From Fidelibacterota bacterium (GTDB lineage: Bacteria; Fidelibacterota; Marinisomatia; Marinisomatales; UBA1611): DNA of 53,461 bases. Below, piece by piece: positions 25,063-34,813 of the stretch (position 1 is its first letter; each line of letters opens with the position of its first letter). The DNA is taken from NCBI GenBank assembly GCA_018649625.1, contig JABIHN010000039.1:1-53461 (forward strand), read 5' to 3'. The notes beneath the pieces are model-generated. The model ran no database searches, was not told the DNA's origin, and saw only the letters and a program-made list of their open reading frames with translations. A program made the translations under genes and the position numbers.

Positions 25063-25072
25063 ATTAATGAGG

Positions 25073-26866
25073 TTATATAGGCCAAAAAATAGGTAAAAAA
25101 TAGACTGCAGTTCCCCAAAATATTAATGCTAATGGAAATCCAACACGTATGTAATCACTAAATTTATATCCTCCTGGGCCATAAACCATAAGATTGGTTT
25201 GATACCCAACTGGTGTAATAAAAGATGCTGAAGCCGCAAATGCCACAGCAAATATAAACGCTCTTGGCTCAAATCCCATTTGTTGAGTTACAGCTAATGC
25301 AATTGGTGTCATTATAATCGCGGTAGCAGCATTGGACGACATTTCTGTCAATATCATTGTAATTAAATAGATCAAAGCCAAAAGAGCATGAGCCTGCCAT
25401 TCTCTCGGCGCCATTCGTGCAATCGATGAAATAAAACCACCTAACCATTCTGCTGCTCCAGAAGATTCAATAACTATTCCAACCGGAATTAATGCTGCAA
25501 TAAGAACAATCACTTGCCAATGAATTGACTGGTAACCTTCTTGGGGAGTAAGTACACCTAAAGCTAATAAAACTACTACACCAAACATGGCTGTTTTTAA
25601 TATGGGCATTGTACCTGTGGCAGCAAGTCCAACTACACCAATTATCACCACAATAGACATCCACCAAAATTTTTGTTTCCTTAGTTCTGCCTTCACTTCA
25701 CCCAATACAATAAAATCGCCACCTTTTGATAGTTCACTCACTTTATTTGAAGGCCCATATACTAAAAATGTGTCAAATGCCTGAAGGACTACGTGGGCAA
25801 TTTTTTTTCGAAAAATTGTTCCTTCTCGACGGATCGCTAAAATAAATGCACCATATCGTCTTCGAAAATTTGATGACATTAAACTATGGCCCACCAAATC
25901 AGATTTTTCGGTTAATAAACACTCGACTAATAAGTTATCATCTTTTTCTAATTCTTGTTGAGTAAGTTTTTCATCCGTGAGTAATGTAACTTTTTCGATT
26001 TCTTTCATTACAAGAAAATTTTCAAGTGTTCCCCGAACAAACAAAACATCTCCTACCTCTAAAGTCGTTTGACGAATATTGGTAGTAATCATTTTTTTAC
26101 CACGAAGAATATCCAAAACCATCACATCATAATTTTTATTAATTCCACGACCAAAACATGTGTCTCCAACCAATGGTGACTCATCCGTTACCCTCATTTC
26201 AGTAAGATATCCACCCAGATGATAACTCTTAGTTAAACTAGATGTCACTGTTCTAGATGGTAATAATTTTGGTGCAACAAATAAAATATAAAGTAATCCG
26301 ATAGACATCAGAATGATACCATATTTTGTAAATTCAAACATACCCATGGGTTCTACAGCAGGATCCAATGAATATATAGAATTCACCAATAAATTTGTGG
26401 ACGTTCCAACTAATGTCAATGTTCCGCCTAAAATTGCAGCATAGCTTAAGGGGATCAACATTTTAGAAGGACTCATTTTATATTTATGAGATAAACGAAT
26501 AGTAACAGGCATAAAAATAGCAACAATGGCTGTATTATTTACCACGGCAGATGCTAAGCCTATTGTAAATAAATATACGGCTCTACCCATGAATCTTGAT
26601 CGATCAGCAATTTTATTAATTCGAATAACTAGATACTCTAAAATTCCTGTTTTTTGAAGAGCATGACTTAAAATAAATAAGAAGGCGATAGTGAGTACAG
26701 CTGGATTAGAAAAACCAGAAATAGCCTGTTCTGGCGTCAAATATCCAAACAAAAATAGAATAGAAAGGAGAATCATGGCTGTGATGTCGATTGAAAAAAT
26801 CTCTGTTAGAAACAAGATAAATCCTACGGCAAGTAAACCAATTACAATTGCGATATCAGGTGTCAT
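25073..26866 (-). CDS. SLC13/DASS-type transporter with two RCK_C (TrkA-C) domains
   Basis: 597 residues. N-terminal membrane half (about 1-200): EIFSIDITAMILLSILFLFG, SGFSNPAVLTIAFLFILS, ASAVVNNTAIVAIFMPV and LVGTSTNLLVNS, all SLC13/arsB-like. The middle (about 215-390) holds two soluble TrkA-C domains (EMRVTDESPLVGDTCF and LVECLLTEKSDLVGHSLMSS). The second membrane half ends in TEMSSNAATAIIMTPIA and FITPVGYQTNLMVYGPGGY, matching the second Na+/substrate loop. It likely imports sulfate or dicarboxylates with Na+, gated by the RCK domains. The stop lies 219 nt from trxA; the two are separate units. Confidence 0.9.
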   Translation of the reverse strand: MTPDIAIVIGLLAVGFILFLTEIFSIDITAMILLSILFLFGYLTPEQAISGFSNPAVLTIAFLFILSHALQKTGILEYLVIRINKIADRSRFMGRAVYLFTIGLASAVVNNTAIVAIFMPVTIRLSHKYKMSPSKMLIPLSYAAILGGTLTLVGTSTNLLVNSIYSLDPAVEPMGMFEFTKYGIILMSIGLLYILFVAPKLLPSRTVTSSLTKSYHLGGYLTEMRVTDESPLVGDTCFGRGINKNYDVMVLDILRGKKMITTNIRQTTLEVGDVLFVRGTLENFLVMKEIEKVTLLTDEKLTQQELEKDDNLLVECLLTEKSDLVGHSLMSSNFRRRYGAFILAIRREGTIFRKKIAHVVLQAFDTFLVYGPSNKVSELSKGGDFIVLGEVKAELRKQKFWWMSIVVIIGVVGLAATGTMPILKTAMFGVVVLLALGVLTPQEGYQSIHWQVIVLIAALIPVGIVIESSGAAEWLGGFISSIARMAPREWQAHALLALIYLITMILTEMSSNAATAIIMTPIALAVTQQMGFEPRAFIFAVAFAASASFITPVGYQTNLMVYGPGGYKFSDYIRVGFPLALIFWGTAVYFLPIFWPI

Positions 26867-26915
26867 AGAAGCAAATTTAATTCAAGAGTGTTAAAAGAAC
26901 AATCCTTGGATGATG

Positions 26916-27245
26916 TTAACTAAATGGATGATCATTATTAAAAGATGACGGAGTTTTTGATTTTGTTAAAGTTTTTTTACGAATTTTGCAATTATCATTT
27001 CCTCTGATAATTGCATCCACAATCGTATTAACGATTGAATCTTGTCGAGTATTATTGAGAACTGCCATAATAAAAATTGGGTACACTGCATCCGGAATTA
27101 CTTTTTCCCATACGTAAAAAAGATGAGTTTCATCTAAAAATTTATCCACATCGGGTTCCACACTTAGATGGGAAGATACTTCATCCATTAAATTTAGGAA
27201 TGCTTGTTTTAATTTTATATTATTTAATGATGATAATTGTTGCAT
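26916..27245 (-). CDS. Hypothetical protein coupled to the HD-GYP gene
   Basis: 109 residues from ATG 27245, whose TGATG overlap with the HD-GYP stop fixes the start. I recognise no family. It appears alpha-helical with amphipathic segments (KLKQAFLNLMDEVSSHL, VYPIFIMAVLNN) and a basic, Ser/Lys-rich tail. No signal or membrane helix is convincing. Coupling suggests a regulatory partner of the phosphodiesterase, which is inference only. Confidence 0.65.
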   Translation of the reverse strand: MQQLSSLNNIKLKQAFLNLMDEVSSHLSVEPDVDKFLDETHLFYVWEKVIPDAVYPIFIMAVLNNTRQDSIVNTIVDAIIRGNDNCKIRKKTLTKSKTPSSFNNDHPFS

Positions 27246-28846
27246 CACTCTAGGACAGATTTTTCATCTACTTCATCTATTTGAGAATTTGAAATATATT
27301 TATCAGCATAGGTTCTATAAATACCTGATTTAACAAAAATTTCAAATAAATCTACGTCAATATGATAATCATTTTTCATATAACCCATTATTCGCATGGC
27401 TGATGATAATTTTTTCCCATCTTTATAAGGACGATCTGCAGCAGTCAATGCTTCATAAATATCTGCAATTGCCATCATTTTTGCTTGAACAGACATTTGA
27501 TTCGATTTTAATCCCTTGGGATATCCTGTTCCATCCATTTTTTCATGATGCCCTCCCGCAAATTCAGGAACGTTTTTCAAATGTTTAGGATAAGGTAATT
27601 GTTCTAGCATATCAATTGTAATAACAATATGATCATTTATGATATCTCTTTCTTCCGGGAGTAAAGTCCCTTTGGGAATATTCAAATTTCGAACTTCTTC
27701 GTCTGAAAGAAAATTTTGGTCTTTCCCACATAAATTCACTTTCTGGCTTCCGATAGACTTAATCCTTTCTTGAAACGCTGATATCATGAATTCTCCACCG
27801 ATATTACAGGTTTCGATAAATTTCATATTTTCATCTATTTGTCGAATAGTTTGATTGTATTCTTCGTCGAACTTATCAGATGCATGACCGGTAAGCTGTC
27901 GTTTTAAAAAAGCAATTTCAGCATCACGTTTTAACAATTCCATTCGAGTTTTAATTAATTCTATTCTATCAAATATGGTTTCCAATTTGGTACTTTTATC
28001 TACCACATGAGGCGGTGTGGCAACTTTACCACAATCATGAAGCCAAGCAGAAATATAAAGTTCATATCTTTCATCATCACTCATTGAAAAATCTTTATAT
28101 GGACCATCTTGCATATCAGCAACTGCATCTGCCAACATCATTGTTATGATTGGAACACGTTCACAATGTCCACCTGTATATTCTGATTTTTTATCAATAG
28201 CTGTAGCAATTAATTTAATAAATGCTTCAAAAAGCTTCTTCAATTCCGAAACCAATCGCTTATTTGTTAATGCTACTGCACCTTGAGAAGCTAAAGATTC
28301 AATCTGCTCCTGCATTTCTATATTAAAGGAGATCACTTCATCACGATCATTCCTCGCATTAATGAGTTGCATAACGCCTATAATCTCATTTTCATGATTT
28401 TTCAATGGAACCGTCAGAAAAGATTTGGAATGGTATCCCGATTTTTTATCAAAATTCTTTGTACCTTCAAAATCAAAACCATCTTCTTCATAAGCATCTT
28501 TTATATTAACAGTCTTTCCAGTTAAAGCGACATAAGCAGATACGTTTTTTTCATTAGGTGAATTATCATCATTAAATAATTTCACAGGATAATAGGGAAT
28601 TTCGATGCCAGTAGTTCCCCCCATAGCTGTATTCATGGTATCATTGCACATGATTTCAAAAGTTAAATTCCCTTTCTTATTTTTAGAATAGAGTGTCCGT
28701 CCATCTGCCCTAGTAATTGCTTTTGCTTCTTCCAATATCATTTCAAATAAACGGTCTGTATTCTTTTCGGTGGATAGAGCCATTCCGATTTCACTCAAAC
28801 GGTGAAGCCGGTCTTCTAAAAATTTGATTCTATTTAATGCATCCAT
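27245..28846 (-). CDS. GAF-domain HD-GYP phosphodiesterase (predicted c-di-GMP hydrolase)
   Basis: 533 residues. N-terminal GAF domain (about 20-200) with TRADGRTLYSKNKKG and IIGVMQLINARND. HD-GYP domain (about 225-520) with ISAWLHDCGKVATPPHVVDK (HD) and GGHHEKMDGTGYPKGL (GYP) intact. A roughly 80-residue helical insert (TIFDRIELIKTRMELLKRDA onward) lies between them. Intact HD and GYP residues predict cleavage of c-di-GMP or another cyclic dinucleotide at a metal site, under GAF ligand control. No transmembrane helix is seen, so it is cytoplasmic. It is divergent from the large ligase-GNAT gene. Confidence 0.92.
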   Translation of the reverse strand: MDALNRIKFLEDRLHRLSEIGMALSTEKNTDRLFEMILEEAKAITRADGRTLYSKNKKGNLTFEIMCNDTMNTAMGGTTGIEIPYYPVKLFNDDNSPNEKNVSAYVALTGKTVNIKDAYEEDGFDFEGTKNFDKKSGYHSKSFLTVPLKNHENEIIGVMQLINARNDRDEVISFNIEMQEQIESLASQGAVALTNKRLVSELKKLFEAFIKLIATAIDKKSEYTGGHCERVPIITMMLADAVADMQDGPYKDFSMSDDERYELYISAWLHDCGKVATPPHVVDKSTKLETIFDRIELIKTRMELLKRDAEIAFLKRQLTGHASDKFDEEYNQTIRQIDENMKFIETCNIGGEFMISAFQERIKSIGSQKVNLCGKDQNFLSDEEVRNLNIPKGTLLPEERDIINDHIVITIDMLEQLPYPKHLKNVPEFAGGHHEKMDGTGYPKGLKSNQMSVQAKMMAIADIYEALTAADRPYKDGKKLSSAMRIMGYMKNDYHIDVDLFEIFVKSGIYRTYADKYISNSQIDEVDEKSVLE

Positions 28847-28896
28847 GTTTTTATTCTCTGCTATCGAAATTTAACTGATAAAATTAAACTAAATAT

Positions 28897-31800
28897 ATGA
28901 GGCATAATGGGATATTTATTTTATATAACTCTCCATTAATTTCTAGTATGGAAACAGGACTTCAAACGCGAATTAGCGAAACAATTGTTCAAGCTAAAAA
29001 TAATTCACTCAGAGCTGATGAATTAATGATATTAGTTCACGATTGCATTGAACAAACTCCCGATCGTGAAACTATTCATTATTTTCTTGATTTAGCACAT
29101 TTCCAAGAAGTAGCCGAAACAATAACAACGGCCAAATTAACAGAAGAATGGTTAAGCAAAATCGTTCAGCTTATTGAGCAATCCCAGTTTCATTTAGGAT
29201 ATTTAATTGAGCAACGTGCAAAACGTTATAGAGATAAAACTGTATTTAACTTAATCCATGGGGATGATTTAACATCCATTTCTTATAAGGAACTTTGGTT
29301 AAAAATACAATTTACTGCAAAAGCACTTTCCGTTTTAAAACAATCCGATGAGTCACTTGTCATTGGTTTATTAACTCACAATCAGCTTAAAGGCGCTTAT
29401 GTTGATTTGGCTTGCCTTTCTTTTGGAATACGAATAATTCCGATACCTTTGAATTCCACAACGGAACATCTTTCATTTATTTTAAATCAATCTGAAGTAA
29501 CTCATCTATTCGTAGGAGGAAAAACTGCCACTCGACTTTGGAATGAAGTTCATACTAATCATAACATTTCAGTAATTGGATTGAATGATTCAGATATGAT
29601 ACAAGGAACAGTACATGATTGGAATACCTTTTTTGATAATCGAGATCGTGCAAAACAGTTTGATGTTGATCAACAAAGATCATTTGTTTCTATGAATCAA
29701 ATTCAAACAATTATGTACACATCCGGTACAACCGCTACTCCAAAAGGGATTACTTTTACCCAGAGCCAGATAATGAGTAAACGATTTGCACGTGCATTGG
29801 CTCTTCCTGAAATTGGACAAAATGATGTATTCTTATGTTATCTTCCCCTTTTTCATACTTTCGGTCGATATTTTGAAATGATGGGGAGTCTCTTTTGGGG
29901 AGCTACTTATACTTTTGCTGAATCACCTGCATTTAATTCCCTCTTGAAAGATTTTCCTATCGTAAAACCATCAATTTTTATTAGCATTCCCAAAAGATGG
30001 GTTCAACTTTATGACATGTTAGCAGAACAATTAAATTTGGATTCTGATCCACCTAGTTTTATCAAGGAAAAAATAAAATACATTACGGGAGGAAAACTGA
30101 AATGGGGATTGTCAGCTGCAGGATATTTAGACCCTGATATATTTAAATTTTTCCAATCCCATGAAATAAATGTATTGAGCGGCTATGGAATGACCGAAGC
30201 AACTGGTGGAATCACCATGACGCCTCCAAATGAATATGTAATTGATTCTGTTGGAAAAGCACTTCCTGGAATATCTCTAAAAATTGAAAATGATGGTGAA
30301 TTATGCCTGAAAGGGTCTTATGTAACAGATGGATATTATAAAGAAAATGATTCTGATTCATTTATAGATGGATGGTTTCATACTGGCGATATTTTTAAAG
30401 AAAAAAACCATCATTATTATATTGTTGATCGGAAAAAAGATATTTATAAAAACAGCCGCGGACAAACGATTGCGCCCCAAAAAATCGAAAATCTTTTTCA
30501 AGACTTCGATTCAATAAAATCGATTTTTCTGGTGGGTGATGGTCGTGAATTCAATACCGTCTTGATTTATCCTGATAAGGAAAATTCTTCAATTAATTTA
30601 AAAAATGTAGATAAACAAGCCATTCGAGATTTATATAGTTCCATGGTTTTATCTGTAAACAGTTTTCTCTCTCCATTTGAACGAATTGTAAATTTTGTTC
30701 TTATTCATAGAGATTTCTCTGCTGACAAAGGAGAATTGACACCGAAAAAAACATTTAATCGAAAAAATATTCTCAAAAATTTTGCAGATATCATTGAGCC
30801 ACTCTATGAAAAAAATTATGTATCTCTTCATGCCGGAGCAAAAGAGATTCGAATTCCCAATTGGCTCTTACGAGAGATTGGAACCATCCGATCCAATGTT
30901 GAATGGGATGGAAAAAAAGTTTCTATTAAAGGTCAATCCGAAACTCTTATATTATCCTGGACCGGGAACAAAATTCATTTAGGCGATTTTATTTATAATA
31001 TAGATTTTGATATTTTAGATTTAGATGCTTTGATTCAATCCCCCACACATTGGTTAGGGAATTTTGGTTTAACAGATTTTATTGGATCTATGATATATAG
31101 ATTAAAAGATCCAGAACTTTATGGAGCCATCAATATTTTTAAACCAAAAAGTGGTGTCTCTTTTTCTCGCATTTCTCCTGAGAAAGGCAATGATATATTA
31201 CTTTATAAACTTCATGTTTCTGTCCGACAATACTTAGCAGATGACTCAAATGCTTTTGAAATATTGAAAAAAATTGTTGATGGAAATCTCGGTAATTGGT
31301 CTGGGGTTATTATAGATACATTTTTGAATTATCAATCTCATTCAAAACCATCATTCCGCATTAAATTAATTGAAGTGCTTACTCCTCTATTATCTGGAGA
31401 TTTTTTAGTTTCTATGTTGGGTGATGCTTATCAATACCAAAAAGAGCAAGATCCTTCAAAGGGTTTTTCTTTTAACATACACCGTGCAACTGATGAACAT
31501 TACCAAGCATTTATACATTTTTTAAAAAATGCTCATTCCGATTTCAAATCATCAGGATTAAAAAATCAGGATTTTATTCAAACTGTTTTACTGATGGTTT
31601 CAGATTTTGGGACGCTTCATCCGACACGATTTGTTTGGGCTCGATCAGAATTAATTTGGTGGCAAATATCTCATGTATCTAAGCCCCTATTTTCCACAGC
31701 TCAAAAATCATATTATGCATTAATAAAAGGATTTCGAACTTGGATAGGGAAATCAGCAACTTTAACCATAGATCGAGATACGGGAGAAGAATACACTTGG

Positions 31801-33522
31801 GATCATGTTGTTACATTTGATGAAAATGTGAAGATACTGCATAAGAAACGACTCATGGCTGCCATTCAAGAGACATCAATGATTCGAGAATCCATTTTCC
31901 TTTTTTCAAATAATTGTATAGTTGGATTAAATGATATCGCCAAAGGCGATGTCTGGATTACTCATTTAGGGAGTCGTAATAATAAAAGTGTTTTCAGAAT
32001 ATTGGTGCGTACCCGCTCACTTGGAACACATAATCTCGTCGTAAATCTAAATGATGGGTGGGATCGAAAATTCTTAGAAGAAGAAATTAAATGGCTCATA
32101 ATTATGGGATCGGGATTTAAAGATATTCCTTTAGTCGAAACATTTGGTGGATATTGGCCTGAGTATCAATTATATACAGAACAGTTTATTCCAGGAGAAA
32201 CTTTAACTGCTTACCTTGAACGAAATCGAGACGATATTTTAAACGAAACTAAAATTGATCGGTGGCAAATGCGATGGTTACATTTTATTTGGAATGGTAT
32301 TCAAGCTTATCAAGAGTTTTGGAACCGGACAGAATTCAAATTATCTATCCAACCTCCGTCCCCATCAAATCTTGTCATCCCACAACATGATTATTCTACA
32401 GGAACGAGATTGATCTCAATTTCAGGAAGAAAACCAATTGAATCTATTGCAGCACATTTTTTATCTTTATATACAGAATTTATAATTCAAACTGAAGAAA
32501 AGTATGTGGGTTTAAAGCATATGTCTGACTGGGAAGTTATTTTTACAGCAACACTACAAGCAGTAAAAATGAAACAAGGTACTATTATTTTAAATCAACT
32601 AAAAAATGACTTAGCACAATCAATAAATAAAAAAAAGTTTGAAATATTGGGATGTACAATTGAACGAATTGATCAATTTTTAGATGATGTGGAAAAATTT
32701 GGTGTATTAACTAAACCTGTAGTCTTCGCATCACTTCGATTTGAACGTTGGTTAGAATTGAATCCCCAAGCAACCTTAAAAGCTCGAGCATCTATCCTAC
32801 AAGAATTATATCAAGATTATGAGTTAGATTTACTCATGGACGAATACCCTGAAACTCGAGTTCGTTTTTTTATGATGACTTGTTTTAATAACAATAATCA
32901 AGATTTATTCAATGAATTTCAATCTATAATTCAAGATATGAGACTCGAAAAACTAAGTCCATGGAACCTACAAGAACGAATTGCTCATATTCAATCTAAT
33001 GTACAGTTAAGTGAAAATGAGAAATTTTATTTAGCACGAATGCTTTTTCCCCATGTTGATGCTGCAGATTATGTTGAATTAGTGACCACGACTCACGGCG
33101 AAGATGATCGATTGAATTTGGTGTATCAAACCGAAGGTATGGATGGGAAAGTTTATCGAATTCGCCCTCCATTTTTACCAAAAGAGATTGGCCAATTTCA
33201 TACATTATTATCCGAATCTTCCTTGTCGAGTACTTTTACTGCACACCATGATTTCTTACTAGTTTTCAATTCCAGAAACCGGATGGTAGGTGGTTTGTAT
33301 TGGAAAAATATGGATAAAAATCGTATTCATTTAGAATGGGTAGCAATTCGAGAAAATTATCGAGGGATTGCTCTTAGTAAACGATTGATGGATGACTTCT
33401 ATAAACGAATGCAACACAAAAAAGTTGAAGTGATTACAGTCGGATTTTATGTCGAAAAATTCTTTTTCCAACATGGATTTGAAATTGATAAACAATATGG
33501 CGGCTTGGTAAAAAAGCTATAA
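28897..33522 (+). CDS. 1541-residue adenylate-forming (acyl-CoA synthetase-like) / GNAT fusion protein
   Basis: Domains: helical N-terminus (1-110); an acyl-CoA synthetase-like AMP ligase (about 110-640) with IMYTSGTTATPKG, SGYGMTEATGGI, WFHTGDIFKE and DRKKDIYKNSRGQTIAPQK all intact; a long central region (about 650-1400) matching no family I know, including YTEQFIPGETLTAYLERN, vaguely kinase/ATP-grasp-like; and a C-terminal GNAT domain (about 1420-1541) with VAIRENYRGIALSKRLMDDF (acetyl-CoA loop) and FFFQHGFEI. It probably activates a carboxylic acid and transfers an acyl group, perhaps to an amine. ATG 28897 is the longest start; METGLQ at 28948 is an alternative. No Shine-Dalgarno sequence is obvious. 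Confidence 0.8.
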   Translation: MRHNGIFILYNSPLISSMETGLQTRISETIVQAKNNSLRADELMILVHDCIEQTPDRETIHYFLDLAHFQEVAETITTAKLTEEWLSKIVQLIEQSQFHLGYLIEQRAKRYRDKTVFNLIHGDDLTSISYKELWLKIQFTAKALSVLKQSDESLVIGLLTHNQLKGAYVDLACLSFGIRIIPIPLNSTTEHLSFILNQSEVTHLFVGGKTATRLWNEVHTNHNISVIGLNDSDMIQGTVHDWNTFFDNRDRAKQFDVDQQRSFVSMNQIQTIMYTSGTTATPKGITFTQSQIMSKRFARALALPEIGQNDVFLCYLPLFHTFGRYFEMMGSLFWGATYTFAESPAFNSLLKDFPIVKPSIFISIPKRWVQLYDMLAEQLNLDSDPPSFIKEKIKYITGGKLKWGLSAAGYLDPDIFKFFQSHEINVLSGYGMTEATGGITMTPPNEYVIDSVGKALPGISLKIENDGELCLKGSYVTDGYYKENDSDSFIDGWFHTGDIFKEKNHHYYIVDRKKDIYKNSRGQTIAPQKIENLFQDFDSIKSIFLVGDGREFNTVLIYPDKENSSINLKNVDKQAIRDLYSSMVLSVNSFLSPFERIVNFVLIHRDFSADKGELTPKKTFNRKNILKNFADIIEPLYEKNYVSLHAGAKEIRIPNWLLREIGTIRSNVEWDGKKVSIKGQSETLILSWTGNKIHLGDFIYNIDFDILDLDALIQSPTHWLGNFGLTDFIGSMIYRLKDPELYGAINIFKPKSGVSFSRISPEKGNDILLYKLHVSVRQYLADDSNAFEILKKIVDGNLGNWSGVIIDTFLNYQSHSKPSFRIKLIEVLTPLLSGDFLVSMLGDAYQYQKEQDPSKGFSFNIHRATDEHYQAFIHFLKNAHSDFKSSGLKNQDFIQTVLLMVSDFGTLHPTRFVWARSELIWWQISHVSKPLFSTAQKSYYALIKGFRTWIGKSATLTIDRDTGEEYTWDHVVTFDENVKILHKKRLMAAIQETSMIRESIFLFSNNCIVGLNDIAKGDVWITHLGSRNNKSVFRILVRTRSLGTHNLVVNLNDGWDRKFLEEEIKWLIIMGSGFKDIPLVETFGGYWPEYQLYTEQFIPGETLTAYLERNRDDILNETKIDRWQMRWLHFIWNGIQAYQEFWNRTEFKLSIQPPSPSNLVIPQHDYSTGTRLISISGRKPIESIAAHFLSLYTEFIIQTEEKYVGLKHMSDWEVIFTATLQAVKMKQGTIILNQLKNDLAQSINKKKFEILGCTIERIDQFLDDVEKFGVLTKPVVFASLRFERWLELNPQATLKARASILQELYQDYELDLLMDEYPETRVRFFMMTCFNNNNQDLFNEFQSIIQDMRLEKLSPWNLQERIAHIQSNVQLSENEKFYLARMLFPHVDAADYVELVTTTHGEDDRLNLVYQTEGMDGKVYRIRPPFLPKEIGQFHTLLSESSLSSTFTAHHDFLLVFNSRNRMVGGLYWKNMDKNRIHLEWVAIRENYRGIALSKRLMDDFYKRMQHKKVEVITVGFYVEKFFFQHGFEIDKQYGGLVKKL

Positions 33523-33680
33523 TTGAATTCATATTAGAAACCAAAAATTCTAATAAATAATTCATTGCATTTCAATTCTATGCAAAATGGTTTTTAACTA
33601 TAATCAATTACTACATACTAAATACTAACTACACAGTATGCTAAGAACGATACTATTTACCAATAAATAATTTATATCAA

Positions 33681-33710
33681 AAAAGGCTCGTAAATACGAG
33701 CCTTTTTTTT
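33681..33710. terminator. Bidirectional Rho-independent terminator
   Basis: The stem AAAAGGCTCGTA / TACGAGCCTTTT with a 2-nt loop is followed by a T-run on the plus strand, and A-runs serve the minus strand. It lies between the convergent ligase-GNAT gene and the HTH gene, so it can terminate both. Confidence 0.88.
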
Positions 33711-33727
33711 CATTTAAAAAATGAATA

Positions 33728-34081
33728 TTATTCAGATTGAGATTCTAACTCTTCAACGCGTTTGCGTAAGTATTGAACCTGAGCTACCAATTCTTCTACC
33801 AAAGAAGACTGACCTAAGGTTTGAGCATGATTTTTCTTTCCCAAATCGATAGCGGGAGCTGGTTTTCCAGAATCAATAAATTCAACGTCATTATTTGAGT
33901 GAAAAATAGCAGTTTTTCCAATCACTTCAGCAATATGATTAACAGCAGAACGTTTAGGACTATTAACACCAGCTAACCATTTATGAATAGTATCGCGAGT
34001 TACACCCAAAATTCCTGACCATTGTTGAATAGTGTATCTGGAGTTATTTAATGAATCAACAGCAATTTCTAATCTTGTCAT
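33728..34081 (-). CDS. Small HTH DNA-binding protein with C-terminal coiled coil
   Basis: 117 residues. The N-terminal half is a Cro/XRE-type helix-turn-helix (YTIQQWSGILGVTRDTIHKWL), then a variable linker (FIDSGKPAPAIDLGKK). The C-terminus is a predicted coiled coil (LVEELVAQVQYLRKRVEELE), suggesting dimers or higher oligomers. It stands alone between terminators and could be a nucleoid-associated or local regulator. The target is unknown. The 206-nt region upstream, to 34287, shows no recognisable element. Confidence 0.75.
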   Translation of the reverse strand: MTRLEIAVDSLNNSRYTIQQWSGILGVTRDTIHKWLAGVNSPKRSAVNHIAEVIGKTAIFHSNNDVEFIDSGKPAPAIDLGKKNHAQTLGQSSLVEELVAQVQYLRKRVEELESQSE

Positions 34082-34287
34082 TTTTATCTCTCCAATTTAG
34101 AATCATAATTCAAAAATCATTATATATAACTCAGAAGACAAAATTTATCTACATTCAAATTTACTATTAATTCTAGATAAACTTTAAAAACTGAATTTTA
34201 TGACAATAATACTTTGTTTAGGTTCGGTTATTTTGTTTCAAGGCACTGTAATTTATTTATATTTTTATGTAATATGCTAAAAAATAT

Positions 34288-34812
34288 TTACGATACTTTA
34301 TATAGCATTAAATATATCAATACACCCGTTATAGAAACATATAACCAAATTGGAAATGTGATTCTGGCAATTTTTCTGTGTCTCTCTATTTGTGATGTCC
34401 ACCCTCGTTGCAAAGTGAACAAGATAAGAGGTATAATGACCACAGCCAAAATAATGTGAGATATTAAAATAGAATAATAAAGTGTTGTGAATTCACCTGT
34501 ATAAAGTTTGGGGCCACTCTTGAACCAATGATAAATAACATAGGATACAAGGAATAAGGCTGAAGCTCCAAAAGCAGTCAACATCACATTTCTATGTTGT
34601 TCTATCTTTTTTTGCTTAATTAAAATAAAGCCAAAAATCAAAAGAACCGTTACAATCCCATTTAAAGACGCATTAAATAATGGAAGCATTGATACGTCCA
34701 ATGATCCTTCAGTTCCTTCGGGTCTTGGACCAAGGATGAGAAATGCCACAGCTAAGCTAATAATAACAGATACAATGTAAATAATTCGAGACCAAAATTG
34801 ATCTGTTTTCAT
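34288..34812 (-). CDS. ctaM: DUF420 membrane protein (CtaM/YozB-like oxidase biogenesis factor)
   Basis: 174 residues, five predicted transmembrane helices. DUF420 landmarks: PLFNASLNGIVTVLLIFGF, KKIEQHRNVMLTAF (conserved His), LVSYVIYHW, SILISHIILA and ERHRKIARITFPIWLYVSI. The B. subtilis and S. aureus DUF420 protein CtaM is needed to make functional heme-A oxidases. Its place beside ctaB, sco and ctaA supports that here. It starts 1 nt after ctaB. Confidence 0.88.
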   Translation of the reverse strand: MKTDQFWSRIIYIVSVIISLAVAFLILGPRPEGTEGSLDVSMLPLFNASLNGIVTVLLIFGFILIKQKKIEQHRNVMLTAFGASALFLVSYVIYHWFKSGPKLYTGEFTTLYYSILISHIILAVVIIPLILFTLQRGWTSQIERHRKIARITFPIWLYVSITGVLIYLMLYKVS

Positions 34813-34813
34813 T

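Noticed and set aside
24918-25118. Minus-strand open frame of 66 codons over the repeat block
   Set aside because: It runs over degenerate CACAAA/CTTCGTG repeats and into the SLC13 coding end; the translation looks like no protein family.
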